NCBI GenBank assembly: GCA_020638795.1
Contig: JACKHW010000005.1
Coordinates: 478,569 to 542,568 of the forward strand
Direction of reading: 5' to 3'
Origin: Planctomycetota bacterium
GTDB lineage: Bacteria; Planctomycetota; UBA1135; GCA-002748355
DNA length: 64,000 nt
Notes under the pieces: generated by a model
Databases searched by the model: none
What the model saw: the letters and a program-made list of their open reading frames with translations, nothing else
Told to the model about the DNA's origin: nothing
Part shown: positions 25,742 through 34,232 of the stretch, piece by piece
Layout of the letters: every line of letters starts with the position of its first letter
Numbering within the stretch: position 1 is the stretch's first letter
Made by a program: the position numbers and the translations under genes

Positions 25742-26651
25742 CGCCGACCTCCGCCGCGAATCGACGCGCCCTGATGAGGAAGTCGCCTGCAGCCTCGTAG
25801 TCCGGTCGTTGCGGCAACGTCGTCGACCGGAACGCGTTCTCGAAACGCCGATGCAGCTCGAGACGCCACTTGTCCACGTACTCGAACGGCATCTCTCCCA
25901 CTCGAATGGACATCAGTTTCGAGCGATGCGCTTCGTCGACCCGGACCGGCACGACGTGCTCTTCGAGTGCCGTGATCCCCGCGAGCAGGAGCCGAATGAG
26001 ATGCATCGCATGCTTCCACTTCGGCTCGAGTCCTCGCTCACGCCGACTCGTGAGCTTCTTGAATTGCGACATCACGTAGCCGTTGTACGTCTGGTACACG
26101 AGCTTGGACAAGAAGCGCGTACGCATCGCGAGGAGTTCCTCGGCGAGCGGAGTCACATCGAGGACCTCCGGCGAATGCAGGACTTCCAGAATGTTCGGAT
26201 TCGCCTTGAGGGCGAGCAGCAGGAACTTCTGGAGTTCCCAGTACACCTCGTCGGTCTCACGGTTCTCGAGTTGCTCTGGAACTCCGTAGAGCGACCAGTG
26301 ACGTTCGGCTGGTGGCAAGTAGATGCCTCGCGTGTCGTAGTCCGAGGTTTCCGTGTCGAGTCCATAGGCCCTCGAGCCGACCAGGCAGCGGTAGATCACG
26401 GACGTCGTGAGTTCGTGATCCTCGAGCGCCCCCATGCCCTCGCGAAGCCCCTCCTCTTGATGCGTGCGCAGCAGAACGAACTGCGCGCGCGTGAGACTCG
26501 TCTCGAACCCATCGGAAAGCCGCACGCGATACGCATGACTCGCATCCTGAGGAGTCTCCACGATCACCGCGAGCGTGCCCTCCGGATACGCGTGGTGCGT
26601 GCCGGCGATCACACTTTTAGACAAGACCTTGGTTCCGACGGGGACGATCAT
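25725..26651 (-). CDS. RlaP-like nucleotidyltransferase with N-terminal beta-barrel extension
   Basis: The start at 26651 opens a compact ~65-residue beta-rich domain (VPVGTKVLSKSVIAG ... EGTLAVIVE ... YRVRLSDGFETSLTRAQFVLLR), SH3-like in pattern. The nucleotidyltransferase core follows: YRCLVGSRAYGLDTETSDYDTRGIYLPP with GSRAYG and DYD metal-binding motifs, DEVYWELQKFLLLALKANPNILEVL, and a helical C-terminus (LLAGITALEEHVV ... WRLELHRRFENAF). It lies directly upstream of a second RlaP-like gene (17-bp overlap). The pair may act together on the same RNA or protein substrate. An RNA ligase gene is not adjacent, but a hen1-pnkp RNA repair pair lies ~26 kb away. Confidence 0.8.
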   Translation of the reverse strand: MIVPVGTKVLSKSVIAGTHHAYPEGTLAVIVETPQDASHAYRVRLSDGFETSLTRAQFVLLRTHQEEGLREGMGALEDHELTTSVIYRCLVGSRAYGLDTETSDYDTRGIYLPPAERHWSLYGVPEQLENRETDEVYWELQKFLLLALKANPNILEVLHSPEVLDVTPLAEELLAMRTRFLSKLVYQTYNGYVMSQFKKLTSRRERGLEPKWKHAMHLIRLLLAGITALEEHVVPVRVDEAHRSKLMSIRVGEMPFEYVDKWRLELHRRFENAFRSTTLPQRPDYEAAGDFLIRARRFAAEVGDETAE

Positions 26652-26860
26652 TGGCGTCGCTCGCTTGGAGCTGCCCCGAGGAGTCCCGCACCCACCGAAC
26701 ACTGCGGTATCCCTGCGAACTCGGTGGCCCGATCATCACCTTCAACCTGATACATGCCACTCACCCTACGGCCGCATTCCGACTCCTGAAGCCGGTCTTT
26801 CTAGCCCATCGACCTGCGCCACGTTCTCGCCTTACTCAGCACGGCTCGGTTGACTCGCAC

Positions 26861-27937
26861 ATGCTGTTCCTCTTCCTCGTCGGTCTCGTCCTTCTCGTCC
26901 TCGGTGCCGATCTCCTCGTGCGTGGCGCGTCCCGACTCGCGGTGGCCGCAGGGATCCCTCCACTCGTCGTCGGACTGACGGTCGTCGCGTTCGGCACGTC
27001 CGCTCCCGAACTCGCGGTGAGCGCGAGCTCGGCCTTGTCGGGCCAGGCGGAAGTCGCGGTCGGGAACGTCGTGGGCAGCAACATCTTCAACGTGCTGTTC
27101 ATTCTGGGACTGTCAGCCCTGATCACGCCGCTCGCCGTCGAACAGCAGCTGATCCGTCGCGACGTGCCCTTGATGATTCTCTGCTCGGGCGTGGCCTTCG
27201 CGTGCGCCGTGGACGGCACGATCGGAAGACTCGAGGGAGCTGGCTTCGTCCTCGCGCTGACGATCTACACGTTCTGGTGCATTCGGGCCGGTCGGCGCGA
27301 ATCGCGCGCTCCGACGGAGGCTGTGGCGCCCGCGACACGAACGCGCAGCGCGACGTGGCTTTTTGATGTCGTACTGGTCGTCGCCGGCCTCGCACTCCTG
27401 GTCCTCGGTGCGCATTGGCTCGTCGAAGCGACGACCCGGTTCGCGAGGGCTCTTGGGGTCAGCGAAGTCATCGTCGGTTTGACCATCGTGGCTGCAGGCA
27501 CGTCGTTACCCGAGGTCGCGACCTCAGTCGTCGCGGCAGTACGTGGTCAGCGAGACATCGCCGTGGGGAACGTCATCGGCAGCAACCTCTTCAATCTCAT
27601 GGGCGTGCTCGGCGTGTCCGGCATGGTCGCTCCGACCGGTCTGCCCGTCCCTGCTTCGGTGCTCGCGTTCGACCTGCCGGTCATGATCGCTGTCGCGATT
27701 GCGTGCCTGCCGATCTTCGCAACCGGGCACCGCATCAACCGCTGGGAGGGAGCGCTCTTCCTCGCGTATTACGTCGCCTACACGATCTACTTGGCGCTCT
27801 CGGCGACAGGGCACGACGCACTCACGGGCTATTCCTGGGTCATGACCACGTTCGTGTTGCCCATCACGACGATCACGATCGTCGTCGTTGCCGGTCGATC
27901 TTGGCGCCGGTGGTCTCGTGACCCGACGCGGCGTTGA
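26861..27937 (+). CDS. Na+/Ca2+ antiporter, CaCA family (YrbG-like)
   Basis: The 358-residue membrane protein has about ten helices and the two inverted alpha-repeats of the CaCA superfamily. Repeat 1 has AFGTSAPELAVSASS and GNVVGSNIFNVLFILG. Repeat 2 has AAGTSLPEVATSVVA and GNVIGSNLFNLMGVLG. The two glutamates (PEL/PEV) are the expected cation ligands. A polar cytoplasmic linker lies near residue 150-165. The start at 26861 is set by the first membrane helix (MLFLFLVGLVLLVLGADLLV). It is divergent from the RlaP pair with 209 bp between. Confidence 0.9.
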   Translation: MLFLFLVGLVLLVLGADLLVRGASRLAVAAGIPPLVVGLTVVAFGTSAPELAVSASSALSGQAEVAVGNVVGSNIFNVLFILGLSALITPLAVEQQLIRRDVPLMILCSGVAFACAVDGTIGRLEGAGFVLALTIYTFWCIRAGRRESRAPTEAVAPATRTRSATWLFDVVLVVAGLALLVLGAHWLVEATTRFARALGVSEVIVGLTIVAAGTSLPEVATSVVAAVRGQRDIAVGNVIGSNLFNLMGVLGVSGMVAPTGLPVPASVLAFDLPVMIAVAIACLPIFATGHRINRWEGALFLAYYVAYTIYLALSATGHDALTGYSWVMTTFVLPITTITIVVVAGRSWRRWSRDPTRR

Positions 27938-28112
27938 GGAACCATCCGAACTTCGCGATTGCGGGTAGCGTGCGACCGGCGTAAGAACCCGCGCGCACGG
28001 CACGGCAAGCCGTGCCGGAGTTCCTGCAATCCACGACGCTCCACGACTCCCTCGGCTTCCTCGTCCAGCCTCGGCGCTCCGCCAGGTCTTTCGAGACGGC
28101 TACTCCTTCGCG

Positions 28113-29801
28113 ATGTTCCGAGCCGACGTGCTGGCCGGACTCGTCGTCGGAATCGTGGCACTGCCCTTGTCGATGGCTCTCGCGATCGCCACGGGGATGC
28201 CTCCGCAGAACGGCATCTACACCGCGATCGTGGCCGGCGGCGCGATCGCGTTCGTCGGCGGCTCTCGAGTCCAAGTGTCCGGGCCGACAGCCGCCTTCGT
28301 CGCGGTCCTGCTTCCGATCACGGCACAGCACGGACCTGGTGGCTTGATGCTCGCGACGCTCATGGCGGGCATCCTCCTCACGATGATGGGTCTCGCGCGA
28401 CTCGGGCGCTTGATCCAGTTCGTGCCCTACCCCGTCGTGACGGGGTTCACGGCAGGGATCGGCCTCGTGATCGCGACAGGCCAGGTGAAGGACATGCTCG
28501 GACTCGAGGGAGTCGTGCAGCACCCGCACTTCCACGAGACCATCGACGATCTCGCGCGCCATCTCGACACGTGGAACCTCCCGGATCTCGTCGTCGGGCT
28601 CGCCACCCTCGCGCTCCTCGTTTGGATCCCGAAAGTCGTGAAGCGCGTTCCCGCCCCACTGCTCGCCATCGGTGGCGTCGCGGTCGCTGCGGCTTGGGTT
28701 CGTACGACATGGCCCAGTCTCCACATCGTCACGATCGCCGACCGGTTCTCGTACGTGGTCGATGGCCGTTCGGTTCCCGGCATCCCACCATGGCTCCCTG
28801 CCTTCGCGTGGCCTTGGGACGTCGCCGGAATCGATGGCAAGCCCGTCGGACTCCACTGGGCGCTGCTCCGCGACTTGATCCCGAGCGCGCTCACCATCGC
28901 GTTCTTGGGCGCGATCGAATCGCTGCTCTCGGCAGTCGCATCGGACGCGATGTCCGGACACAAGCACGACCCCGACGCCGAACTCCTCGCCCAAGGTACC
29001 GGGAACGTGCTCGCACCGTTCTTCGGAGGATTCGCCGCGACGGGAGCGATCGCACGAACCGCGACCAACGTCCGAGCGGGCGCCGTGTCGCCGATTGCCG
29101 CGCTCACCCACGCAGCGTTCTTGTTGGTCGCGGTGTTGGTGCTGCCCCCCCTACTCGGTGAACTACCACTCGCGTCGATGGCAGCTCTCTTGCTCCTCGT
29201 GGCGTGGCGCATGTCCGACGTCAGGCACGTCCGACACATCGTCAAGTCAGCCCCCACGAGTGACACCATCGTCCTACTCACGTGCTTCGGCCTCACCGTC
29301 GCGTTCGACATGGTCGTCGGGGTCACGGCAGGCATCCTGCTCGCGTCCTTGCTCTTCATGCGACGCATCGCGGAGATGACCGGCGCGCGACTCGTGCGTC
29401 ACGGTCGCACGGGCACACCGCTCGACACGCCGCCGGGCGTCATGGTCTACGAGATCGACGGCCCGCTGTTCTTCGGAGCCGCCGAAAAGGCGATGGCCGC
29501 GTTGCAGTCGATCCACAAAGAAGCCAAGGCACTCGTCCTGAACCTGGAAGGCGTCCCGGTCATCGACGCCACCGGCATCGTGAACCTGCGCTCGGTCCTC
29601 GACCGACTCGCGAGCAGCGCGATCCCCGTCGTACTGACACACGTCCATGCGAAGGTCGCGCCTTCGCTCAGGAAGGCAGGCATCCTCGACGATGGTCGAT
29701 CGATGTTCGTGCGGAGCGATCTCGAGGCTGGCATCGAACTCGCCACGAGCCTCGCAGGTCCTACAGGCAAGTCGGAGACTCACGACCTGGCGAGATCGTG
29801 A
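28113..29801 (+). CDS. SulP-family anion transporter with STAS domain
   Basis: The 562-residue protein begins inside the conserved N-terminus of SulP (SLC26-like) transporters (FRADVLAGLVVGIVALPLSMALAIATG) and has a complete membrane domain (IYTAIVAGGAIAFVGG; VQVSGPTAAFVAV). The STAS domain starts near residue 445 (VMVYEIDGPLFFGAAEKA ... VIDATGIVNLRSVLDRL). In the same frame the bases before ATG 28113 read LRQVFRDGYSFA, which matches SulP N-termini, yet no ATG or GTG precedes them. A rare start codon or a small upstream lesion is likely. The substrate (sulfate, bicarbonate or another anion) cannot be read from the sequence. The stop codon sits in a strong hairpin. Confidence 0.88.
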   Translation: MFRADVLAGLVVGIVALPLSMALAIATGMPPQNGIYTAIVAGGAIAFVGGSRVQVSGPTAAFVAVLLPITAQHGPGGLMLATLMAGILLTMMGLARLGRLIQFVPYPVVTGFTAGIGLVIATGQVKDMLGLEGVVQHPHFHETIDDLARHLDTWNLPDLVVGLATLALLVWIPKVVKRVPAPLLAIGGVAVAAAWVRTTWPSLHIVTIADRFSYVVDGRSVPGIPPWLPAFAWPWDVAGIDGKPVGLHWALLRDLIPSALTIAFLGAIESLLSAVASDAMSGHKHDPDAELLAQGTGNVLAPFFGGFAATGAIARTATNVRAGAVSPIAALTHAAFLLVAVLVLPPLLGELPLASMAALLLLVAWRMSDVRHVRHIVKSAPTSDTIVLLTCFGLTVAFDMVVGVTAGILLASLLFMRRIAEMTGARLVRHGRTGTPLDTPPGVMVYEIDGPLFFGAAEKAMAALQSIHKEAKALVLNLEGVPVIDATGIVNLRSVLDRLASSAIPVVLTHVHAKVAPSLRKAGILDDGRSMFVRSDLEAGIELATSLAGPTGKSETHDLARS

Positions 29802-29811
29802 GTCTCGCCAG
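29775..29811. terminator. Overlapping alternative hairpins at the sulP 3' end
   Basis: GAGACTCACGA (29775-29785) pairs perfectly with 29796-29806 around a 10-base loop, and the sulP TGA lies in the right arm. A second, mutually exclusive stem of nine pairs (CTGGCGAGA at 29787-29795 with 29803-29811) uses the same bases. The site lies between convergent genes and could end transcription from either side. There is no T-run, so intrinsic termination is unproven. Confidence 0.5.
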
Positions 29812-29837
29812 CCGATCCACGACTACACCGCCTCGTC

Positions 29838-30188
29838 TCACGCCCGCAGGATCTTCGCCATCGCCTTGCCCTTCGCGAGTTCGTCCACGAGCTTGTCCAG
29901 GTATCGCACCTTCTGCGTCAACGGGTTCTCGATGTCCTCGACCCGGTAGCCGCAGATCACGCCCTTGATGAGGGAAGCGTTCGGATGGAGCTTAGCCCGA
30001 TCGAAGAAGTCCGCGAACGTCGTTTCTTTTGCGATGTGCTTCTCGAGCTGCGCTGCGGAGAAGCCGGTCAGCCATCGGATCACCTGTTGCAACTCTTGCT
30101 CGGTGCGTCCCTTCTTGACGACTTTGGCGACATAGTGCGGGTAGACCGAGGCGAAGGTCATCTTCGCGATTCGTTCGTCCTGGGACAT
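29838..30188 (-). CDS. DUF2200 protein
   Basis: The 116-residue cytoplasmic protein matches DUF2200: MTFASVYPHYVAKVVKKGRTEQELQQVIRWLTGF, then FADFFDRAKLHPNASLIKGVICGYRVEDIENPLTQKVRYLDKLVDELAKG. The start at 30188 is fixed by the family N-terminus (MSQDERIAKMTFASVYP). Longer frames upstream are not family-like. The function is unknown. It is convergent with sulP and divergent from the pirin gene. Confidence 0.88.
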   Translation of the reverse strand: MSQDERIAKMTFASVYPHYVAKVVKKGRTEQELQQVIRWLTGFSAAQLEKHIAKETTFADFFDRAKLHPNASLIKGVICGYRVEDIENPLTQKVRYLDKLVDELAKGKAMAKILRA

Positions 30189-30290
30189 CTGCGTAGCTCC
30201 ATCCGGTGAATCGGGCAGCCCGATTTGAGTCGAGACTCGTTCTCGCCTACGAGCTGCCGTCAACTCGATATTCCAACCAGCGTCACGACC

Positions 30291-31004
30291 ATGATCACGA
30301 TCCGCAAGTCGGAAGAACGAGGCCACGCCAATCACGGCTGGCTCGATGCCTACCACACGTTTTCGTTCGCGGACTACTACGACCCCGAGTTCATGGGCTT
30401 CAGCCATCTACGTGTCCTCAATCAGGATCGCGTCCAACCGGGGAAGGGCTTCGGCACACATGGGCACAAGGACATGGAAATCGTGACCTACGTGCTCGAT
30501 GGCGTGCTCGAGCACAAGGACAGCATGGGGAACGGCTCCCAGATGCGGCACGGCGAAGTCCAATACATGGCTGCCGGGAGCGGCGTCACGCACAGTGAGT
30601 TCAATGCATCGCAGGACGAGCTGCTGCACCTGCTGCAGATGTGGGTGCTCCCGCGCAATCGCAACACGAAGCCGCGCTACGAGCAGAAGATGTTTCCGGA
30701 GTCCGAACGGCGCGGACGATTGCGGTTGGTCGTGTCGGAGGACGGTGCGGACGGTTCCGTGACGATCGACCAGGACGCACGCATGTATGCAGGCAGCTTC
30801 GATGCGGGCGAACGTGCACGCATCGAGTTGCCCCATGGACGGTGTGGCTGGCTCCACGTCGCTCGGGGCACCCTCCGGCTATCGGGCCGAGAACTGGGGC
30901 CGGGAGACGGAGCCGCGATCATTGACGAAACGGACTTCTTGCTCGAGGGAGTCGACGAAGCTGAAGTCGTCTATTGGGAGCTTTCCGCCATCGCCCGAAA
31001 CTGA
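30291..31004 (+). CDS. Pirin-family protein (cupin dioxygenase-like)
   Basis: The 237-residue bicupin opens with the pirin signature IRKSEERGHANHGWLDAYHTFSFADYYDP. The metal ligands of the first cupin are visible: His and His in GFGTHGHKDMEIVTYVLDG, and HSEFN further on. The second cupin (GERARIELPHGRCGWLHVARGTLRL) lacks metal ligands, as in other pirins. Bacterial pirins can have quercetinase activity or modulate enzymes. The start is set by MITIRKSEE. The nitroreductase gene follows by 65 bp and may share its transcript. Confidence 0.9.
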   Translation: MITIRKSEERGHANHGWLDAYHTFSFADYYDPEFMGFSHLRVLNQDRVQPGKGFGTHGHKDMEIVTYVLDGVLEHKDSMGNGSQMRHGEVQYMAAGSGVTHSEFNASQDELLHLLQMWVLPRNRNTKPRYEQKMFPESERRGRLRLVVSEDGADGSVTIDQDARMYAGSFDAGERARIELPHGRCGWLHVARGTLRLSGRELGPGDGAAIIDETDFLLEGVDEAEVVYWELSAIARN

Positions 31005-31069
31005 CGGACGATCGGACAGCGGAGCTTCCGTACGTCCGCAACGCCACTTCGATGAGGAAGCCGAAGCTC

Positions 31070-31672
31070 ATGGATACCCTGAAAGCCATATACGATCGTC
31101 GGGCCGTCAAACACTTCGACCCCGAGCACCGTCTCACCCAAACCGAGATCGAGACTCTTCTCCAAGCCGCGATCCAGTCGCCGACGAGCTTCAACATCCA
31201 ACATTGGCGTTTCGTCGTCGTCCAGGATCCCGAGCTGCGCAAACAGATCCGCGCCGCTGGCAATGACCAAGCACAGATGACGGACGCCTCACTGTTGATC
31301 GTGATGACGGCGGACGTGAAGGCGTGGCAGAAAGAACCGTCACGCTACTGGAGGAATGCGCCACCCCCAGTCGCCGAACTCCTCGTCAATTGGATGGGCC
31401 CCTTTCACGACGGGAACGAACAACTGCAGCGCGACGAAGCGATGCGTTCGATCGGCATCGCGATGCAGACATTGATGCTCGCGGCAACGGCCATGGGTTA
31501 TCAATCCTGCCCGATGATCGGGTTCGATCACGCCAAGGTCGCCGAGCTGATACATCTGCCCACAGATCATGTGATCGGTCCCATGGTCGCGATCGGTCGT
31601 GGGACCAAGGATCCGTGGCCCAAGCCCGGTCAACTCCCACTCAACGAAGTCGTCATCCACGACCGCTTCTGA
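31070..31672 (+). CDS. Nitroreductase-family FMN-dependent oxidoreductase
   Basis: The 200-residue protein has the family N-terminus (TLKAIYDRRAVKHFDPEHRLTQTEIETLLQAAIQSPTSFNIQHWRFVVVQDPELRKQI). Its RR and SPTSFNIQHW motifs contact the FMN phosphate and isoalloxazine. IGIAMQTLMLAATAMGYQSCPMIGFD and the C-terminal PWPKPGQLPLNEVV also fit. It would reduce nitro compounds or quinones with NAD(P)H. ATG 31070 has a GAGGAAG ribosome site about 12 bases upstream. ATG 31052 is an alternative. Confidence 0.9.
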   Translation: MDTLKAIYDRRAVKHFDPEHRLTQTEIETLLQAAIQSPTSFNIQHWRFVVVQDPELRKQIRAAGNDQAQMTDASLLIVMTADVKAWQKEPSRYWRNAPPPVAELLVNWMGPFHDGNEQLQRDEAMRSIGIAMQTLMLAATAMGYQSCPMIGFDHAKVAELIHLPTDHVIGPMVAIGRGTKDPWPKPGQLPLNEVVIHDRF

Positions 31673-31699
31673 TCGCGGCCGCCGCGACGTCGACGGTGA

Positions 31700-34222
31700 T
31701 CAATGCGTCACGTCACGCGCCGCTCGCAGACCGGCCTCGGCGCCACGCGTGTCCTTCTCGCCGCCGAAGCGCGCGGCCGCGCGCGCTTGATCGACATCAC
31801 TCGAGAAGCAGCCTCCACGGACGACTCTGTATCGCTCGAACGCACCTCGGCGTCGCCCGTCGCCGTCACGTGGCCTCACGTCCGCGTAGTTCTCCCACGA
31901 ATCGTCACACCACTCCTTGACGTTGCCTCCCATATCGAAGAGGCCGAACGCATTGGGAGCGAAACTACCGACAGGCGCGTGCACCATGTGCCCGTCTTCG
32001 AGCCAATCGACGTATCGGAGCTGACGATTCGTCCCTTCTCGTTGCGCCGTGCGATCCGCGAGGTTCTCGTGTGCTTCGAGGCTGCGTTCCGTCGGACCGT
32101 ACGGATAGGGGGTCGCGGTTCCTGCACGGTAGGCGCGCTCCCATTGCGCTTCCGTCGGTAAGCGTAGACCGAGTTGGTGCATCACTCGGTCAGCGTCGAC
32201 CCAGGTCACGAGTTCGACCGGATGCAGCAGACCTTCGATCTTCGTCAATCCGTTGCCGGGTTGATAGGCACTCGGGTTTTCTCCCGCATGGCGTCGCCAC
32301 TGCGCTTGGGTCAGTTCGTATTTGCCAAGGAAGTACGGATCCAGAGTCACGACGTAGCTCGGTCCCTGCTCGTCGGGAACCTCGGGATCGACGTTCGCAG
32401 GTCGTTCCGCGGGCGCGACGCGGTCGGCTCCGAGGACGACCTCACCGCCCGGAACGAGTACGAGCACGACAGCCGACTCCTCGATGATCTCCAGTTTCCC
32501 AGACGCTGTCGAGCGTCGAGGCACCGTGCCACTTTGGACGTGAGCGAACTCCTCGAGTCGGCTCTCGGGATCCGGACCGAGAGGAACGAGGCCGAGTTGT
32601 GGCGCGAGTAGAAGTCCTCGATACAACGGGTTGGCTCGTACTCGGGCACGTGCGTCCTTCCACTCACCGGCAGCCTGTTCGAGGGTCCGCACTGCAAGTG
32701 TCGACGCACGTTCGACACGCTCTCGGACGGCGGTCATTCTCGGCTCCAGGTCCGCGAGTTCCCGAGCGATGGCGAGAAGCTGATCACGTTGCCAGTCCGC
32801 AGTCTCATCGCTACCCGGTGGCGCCAAGGAGGCAAGAAGTGTGATGTGTTCGGGAACGCGCGCGCGAATGCGATTCGCGTCCGCGAGCCACTCCAGCATC
32901 GTCGAGACCCTGTCCGGTTGTTCCGGCCACAACGACTCTTCGCGTTGCCGAAGCTCGAGCGCCAGCTTCAGATCGGCGAGTCGCGTGATCGATGCGAGTG
33001 CCGTACGGTTCTCACGCCAGAGCCATGTCACGGTCGCGAGGCCACCGATCAGTAGGACGAACAACGCGGCAAGAGCGGCAGCGAGACCACGTTCTCGCTC
33101 GCAGAACCGGAGCAAGCGCACGGTCATGCGCGGCGAACGTGCCAAGACAGGCTGCTTTGCAGCGACGCGATCGAGATCATCGGCGAACGCTTCCGCAGTT
33201 CGATACCGACTCGTTGGATCCTTGGCCAACGCTGTCGACACGACGATCGCGAGGTCACGACCGACTCGAGGATTGAGTCGTCTCACGTCGCGCAATTCCT
33301 CCGTAGCGATCGCACGTAACTCGGCTGCTGTCGTCGCCGCGGAGAACGGTCGGTCGAGGGTCAAAGCTTCATAAAGGCACGCGCCCAAACCATAGATATC
33401 GCCGCAGGCGTCAGCGCGCCCTCCGGCGAGTCGTTCGGGCGGCAAGTAGCAAAGCGTCCCAAGTACCGCCCCCGGCACAGTGAGCGTCTGCATAGCGTTC
33501 TGCTCGTCGTGCGCGAGTCCGAAGTCGACGAGCACGGGTCGCTCCGGGGTCGCGAGCAAGATGTTGGCAGGCTTGATGTCGCGATGGACGATCCCGGCAC
33601 GATGCGCCACCTGAAGCGCACGAGCAGCACGCGCGATGATGCGCACGGTACGTGCGATCTCCTCTGTCGCGATCGGTGGTCCCTCACCGCCCAGCATTCT
33701 TCGCTTCGTCGCGTCTTGAAGGCTGCCACCGCGGACATAACTCATGGCGATCCACGCCACGTCACCGTCCTCCCCGACTTCGTAGACGGTCGCGATCCCC
33801 GGATCGTCGAGTCGCGCCAACGCCGCGGCTTCGCGCCGAAAACGAAGGTAACCGGCGGATTCGATCGCGTGGAGTTCGCGTGTCAAGACCTTGAGCGCGA
33901 CGGTTCGAGGCATCCTCGTGTCCTCAGCCAGGTACACCGTGCCCTGGCCACCGTGTCCGAGTTCTCGAACGAGTCGATACGGACCAACGCTACCGGCGAG
34001 TCTCGTCGCTACCCGAGAACTCGCCTCGATGATCGATGGAGAAGTGCCTGTCGCCAGCAGCCACTCGTGGGCGATCCGCGCCTCGAAAGCCGGATACTGT
34101 GCCAAGTACGACGCGAGGCCGAGACGACGATCCTCGGACAAGTCGACGACCAATCGCTCGAGGAACGCGGTTGCTGCGCGCTCCTCGAGGTCCTGCACAT
34201 CCAAGGCCGCTTTCGGATCCAC
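31700..34222 (-). CDS. Second transmembrane Ser/Thr kinase with C-terminal FGE/SUMF1-like domain
   Basis: The 840-residue protein has a helical N-terminal ~75 residues and a kinase domain (~80-355) with GHGGQG near 89-94, the VALK lysine near 111, HRDIKPANIL near 213-222 and DFGLA near 233. One transmembrane helix spans ~380-401 (LAAALAALFVLLIGGLATVTWLW). An extracytoplasmic helical linker leads to an FGE-like domain from ~600 (PTEAQWERAYRAGT ... GNVKEWCDD ... VVRGGCFSS). As in the first kinase, the FGE cysteine pair is missing. No ATG fits. GTG 34222 (or 34225) is chosen because GAAGGG lies six bases upstream, overlapping the stop of the preceding secreted-protein gene. The two genes are thus probably coupled. 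Confidence 0.87.
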   Translation of the reverse strand: MDPKAALDVQDLEERAATAFLERLVVDLSEDRRLGLASYLAQYPAFEARIAHEWLLATGTSPSIIEASSRVATRLAGSVGPYRLVRELGHGGQGTVYLAEDTRMPRTVALKVLTRELHAIESAGYLRFRREAAALARLDDPGIATVYEVGEDGDVAWIAMSYVRGGSLQDATKRRMLGGEGPPIATEEIARTVRIIARAARALQVAHRAGIVHRDIKPANILLATPERPVLVDFGLAHDEQNAMQTLTVPGAVLGTLCYLPPERLAGGRADACGDIYGLGACLYEALTLDRPFSAATTAAELRAIATEELRDVRRLNPRVGRDLAIVVSTALAKDPTSRYRTAEAFADDLDRVAAKQPVLARSPRMTVRLLRFCERERGLAAALAALFVLLIGGLATVTWLWRENRTALASITRLADLKLALELRQREESLWPEQPDRVSTMLEWLADANRIRARVPEHITLLASLAPPGSDETADWQRDQLLAIARELADLEPRMTAVRERVERASTLAVRTLEQAAGEWKDARARVRANPLYRGLLLAPQLGLVPLGPDPESRLEEFAHVQSGTVPRRSTASGKLEIIEESAVVLVLVPGGEVVLGADRVAPAERPANVDPEVPDEQGPSYVVTLDPYFLGKYELTQAQWRRHAGENPSAYQPGNGLTKIEGLLHPVELVTWVDADRVMHQLGLRLPTEAQWERAYRAGTATPYPYGPTERSLEAHENLADRTAQREGTNRQLRYVDWLEDGHMVHAPVGSFAPNAFGLFDMGGNVKEWCDDSWENYADVRPRDGDGRRRGAFERYRVVRGGCFSSDVDQARAAARFGGEKDTRGAEAGLRAARDVTH

Positions 34223-34232
34223 CACTTGCCCT

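Noticed and set aside
27873..29111. 412-codon minus-strand frame antisense to sulP
   Set aside because: It has no start context and a low-complexity Arg/Asp/Glu/Gly composition. The opposite strand encodes a complete SulP membrane domain.
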